Part shown: positions 5,987-7,069 of the stretch, in pieces
Layout of the letters: every line of letters begins with the position of its first letter
How positions within the stretch are numbered: position 1 is the stretch's first letter
Source: an uncultured Actinomycetes bacterium
GTDB taxonomy: Bacteria; Actinomycetota; Acidimicrobiia; Acidimicrobiales; RAAP-2
Direction of reading: 5' to 3'
Length of the DNA: 7,069 bases
NCBI GenBank assembly: GCA_903826715.1
Contig: CAIKFN010000018.1
Coordinates: 1-7,069 of the forward strand
Made by a program: the position numbers and the translations under genes
The notes under the pieces: model-generated
Databases searched by the model: none
What the model was told of the DNA's origin: nothing
Seen by the model: the letters and a program-made list of their open reading frames with translations, nothing else

Positions 5987-6856
5987 ATGTCACCGCTGGG
6001 CGTACTTTCGTTCTTTGGTGCAGCACTTTCTATTGCAGGCTTCATCCGTCGTCCAGCCAAGCGAGTTCGGTCGCTACTTCAGTTGGCACTCTCACTCTTT
6101 TCATGGGCGATGCTCTGGTTCTCGACTGCGTCATCGTTTGCAACTGTGGGAATGACGAACCTACCCAAGCACATGATTGGCCACGTCATTGTTATGTTTC
6201 TTGTACCCATTGGACTCATTGCGTCGGGAACAGCACGCTCTTGGTGGTGGGTGCTTGACGTAACTTTGCGTAGGCGGCTACTTAGGTGGTGGAACATTGA
6301 GCGCAAAGTACGTGTTCCACGTTTTTTCATTAACCCACTCAGCGCAGCGCTTGTGCTTAACGGCGTCATGGTGGCATCACATCTTCCATCAATTTTCGAT
6401 GCGTCTATGGAGCACCAGTGGGCTATGGACTATCTGATGGAGCCTGCATTCTTATTCTCAGGTCTTTTGTTTTTTCATTTTTTAATTGTTAGTCCACCAC
6501 GCACGAACAAGGTGGGAATTCGTCTGCAGCTGCTTATGGTTATTTCAACCATGCTGGAAATGCTTGTGATGGCTATGGCACTTTCGATCTTTTCGAATAG
6601 CTCGTGGTATTCAGTCATGCAACCAATGACTGGCATGTCGAACATGAACATGGCGGGAATGTCAATGCCAGCGACCACGCTTCTTGAGGCATTCCACCAG
6701 CAGCAACTTGCCGCAGGAGTTCTATGGGTGTGCGGTGACTTTTGGGCGGTGCCATGTTTGATACTGATTATGAGACGACTATCGAATCGCAACGGGGGAT
6801 CGCTCTTCAATGCTCTTAACCGTGGAACCGAAAAGTTCTCAGGTTTTTCTAGTTAG
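5987..6856 (+). CDS. ctaG: Cytochrome c oxidase assembly protein, CtaG/caa3 type
   Basis: Multi-pass membrane protein (289 residues, about 6-7 hydrophobic segments) of the CtaG family found with caa3-type oxidases and copper proteins; known members are needed for oxidase assembly, probably through copper insertion. Family hallmarks are LPKHMIGHVIVMFLVPIGL (59-77) with His62 and His66, SHLPSIFDASMEHQWAM (131-147) with His132 and His143, FFHFLIVSP (162-170) and the C-terminal FHQQQLAAGVLWVCGDF (236-252) with His237. Such histidines are candidate metal ligands. A methionine-rich stretch, Met211, 214, 217, 220, 222, 225 and 227, sits between two membrane segments and resembles copper(I)-binding Mets motifs. 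The ATG overlaps no upstream codon but follows the SCO-fusion stop by 2 bp; a weak GGGA lies about 11 bases upstream. The gene name refers to the Bacillus-type CtaG, not the unrelated Cox11. Its 3' end overlaps a convergent gene by 8 bp. Confidence 0.88.
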   Translation: MSPLGVLSFFGAALSIAGFIRRPAKRVRSLLQLALSLFSWAMLWFSTASSFATVGMTNLPKHMIGHVIVMFLVPIGLIASGTARSWWWVLDVTLRRRLLRWWNIERKVRVPRFFINPLSAALVLNGVMVASHLPSIFDASMEHQWAMDYLMEPAFLFSGLLFFHFLIVSPPRTNKVGIRLQLLMVISTMLEMLVMAMALSIFSNSSWYSVMQPMTGMSNMNMAGMSMPATTLLEAFHQQQLAAGVLWVCGDFWAVPCLILIMRRLSNRNGGSLFNALNRGTEKFSGFSS

Positions 6857-7069
6857 TTTTTTCGTCCTCGTGGACTTTGGCGAGGTAGGCATTCCAAGCA
6901 GCCAGCTCTGGATCATTGTCCGATTCAATTGGACTGCCCGTAACTTGTTTTTTCGCAGTTTCTCCGCGCTCTTCTCGGAGCATCTTTCTCCACATGTAGA
7001 TCGCATAAATACCAAGGAAAGGCCATTCAAATACGTAGGCCCAGGAGAGGTGATTGCCGGCGAGTGCCC
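6849..7069 (-). CDS. Small membrane protein of unknown function, 3' end only
   Basis: An open frame on the minus strand enters from the right edge and ends with TAG at 6849; 72 residues are visible and the start is outside the window. The visible part begins ALAGNHLSWAYVFEWPFLG, followed by IYAIYMWRKMLREERG: one membrane segment (about residues 9-25 as seen) bounded by a basic patch, then a charged, acidic cytoplasmic-looking tail containing PELAAWNAYLAKVHEDE near the end. Aromatic EWP followed by a basic MWRKM motif and a tail with ELAA(Y/W)NAYLA is, from memory, typical of a small conserved actinobacterial membrane protein of unknown function; this is a recollection, not a search. The regular codon use and sensible tail argue for a real gene. 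It converges on ctaG with an 8-bp overlap. The different-frame open stretch on this strand (6839-7030) is not the gene. Confidence 0.7.
   Translation of the reverse strand, partial: ALAGNHLSWAYVFEWPFLGIYAIYMWRKMLREERGETAKKQVTGSPIESDNDPELAAWNAYLAKVHEDEKTN

Noticed and set aside
6839..7030. 63-codon minus-strand open frame at the right edge
   Set aside because: A different frame of the same strand gives a longer, membrane-plus-acidic-tail product running off the edge with conserved-looking motifs, so this one is a shadow.

Overview
This window reads as a piece of chromosome from an actinobacterium with moderate GC (about half G+C by eye). The order aroC-aroK-aroB-aroQ-efp-nusB is the classic actinobacterial arrangement, and the protein sequences look actinobacterial, but base composition and codon use are less GC-rich than in Streptomyces or Mycobacterium. 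A low-GC, small-genome aquatic actinobacterium would fit; that is an inference, not something the sequence proves.

Region 1 (25-3198) is a tightly packed shikimate-pathway operon on the + strand. It encodes chorismate synthase (aroC), shikimate kinase (aroK), 3-dehydroquinate synthase (aroB) and type II 3-dehydroquinate dehydratase (aroQ). Junctions are 2 bp, a 4-bp ATGA overlap, and 2 bp, so translation is probably coupled. A -10-like TAGAAT sits 6 bases before the aroC ATG with no Shine-Dalgarno sequence between them, suggesting a leaderless mRNA.

Region 2 (3199-3265) is the only real intergenic space (67 bp). It holds a second TAGAAT -10 element for efp, a Shine-Dalgarno sequence, and three evenly spaced CTAGGC/GCCTAG elements that form alternative inverted repeats.

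Region 3 (3266-4235) encodes elongation factor P (efp) and the antitermination/rRNA-processing factor NusB (nusB). These are general translation and transcription genes that conventionally follow the aro cluster in this phylum.

Region 4 (4248-6856) is the unusual part. A 578-residue polytopic membrane protein ends in a complete SCO1/SenC-like copper-chaperone domain (CxxxC plus distal His). It is followed after 2 bp by a CtaG/caa3-type cytochrome oxidase assembly protein whose last external loop carries seven methionines in 17 residues. Together they look like a copper-handling and cytochrome-oxidase assembly module placed directly behind nusB and co-directional with it.

Region 5 (6849-7069, - strand) is the 3' end of a small membrane protein gene that runs off the window. 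It is convergent with the CtaG gene and overlaps its end by 8 bp. Its function is not known to me.

No RNA genes, insertion sequences, CRISPR arrays or phage elements are visible.
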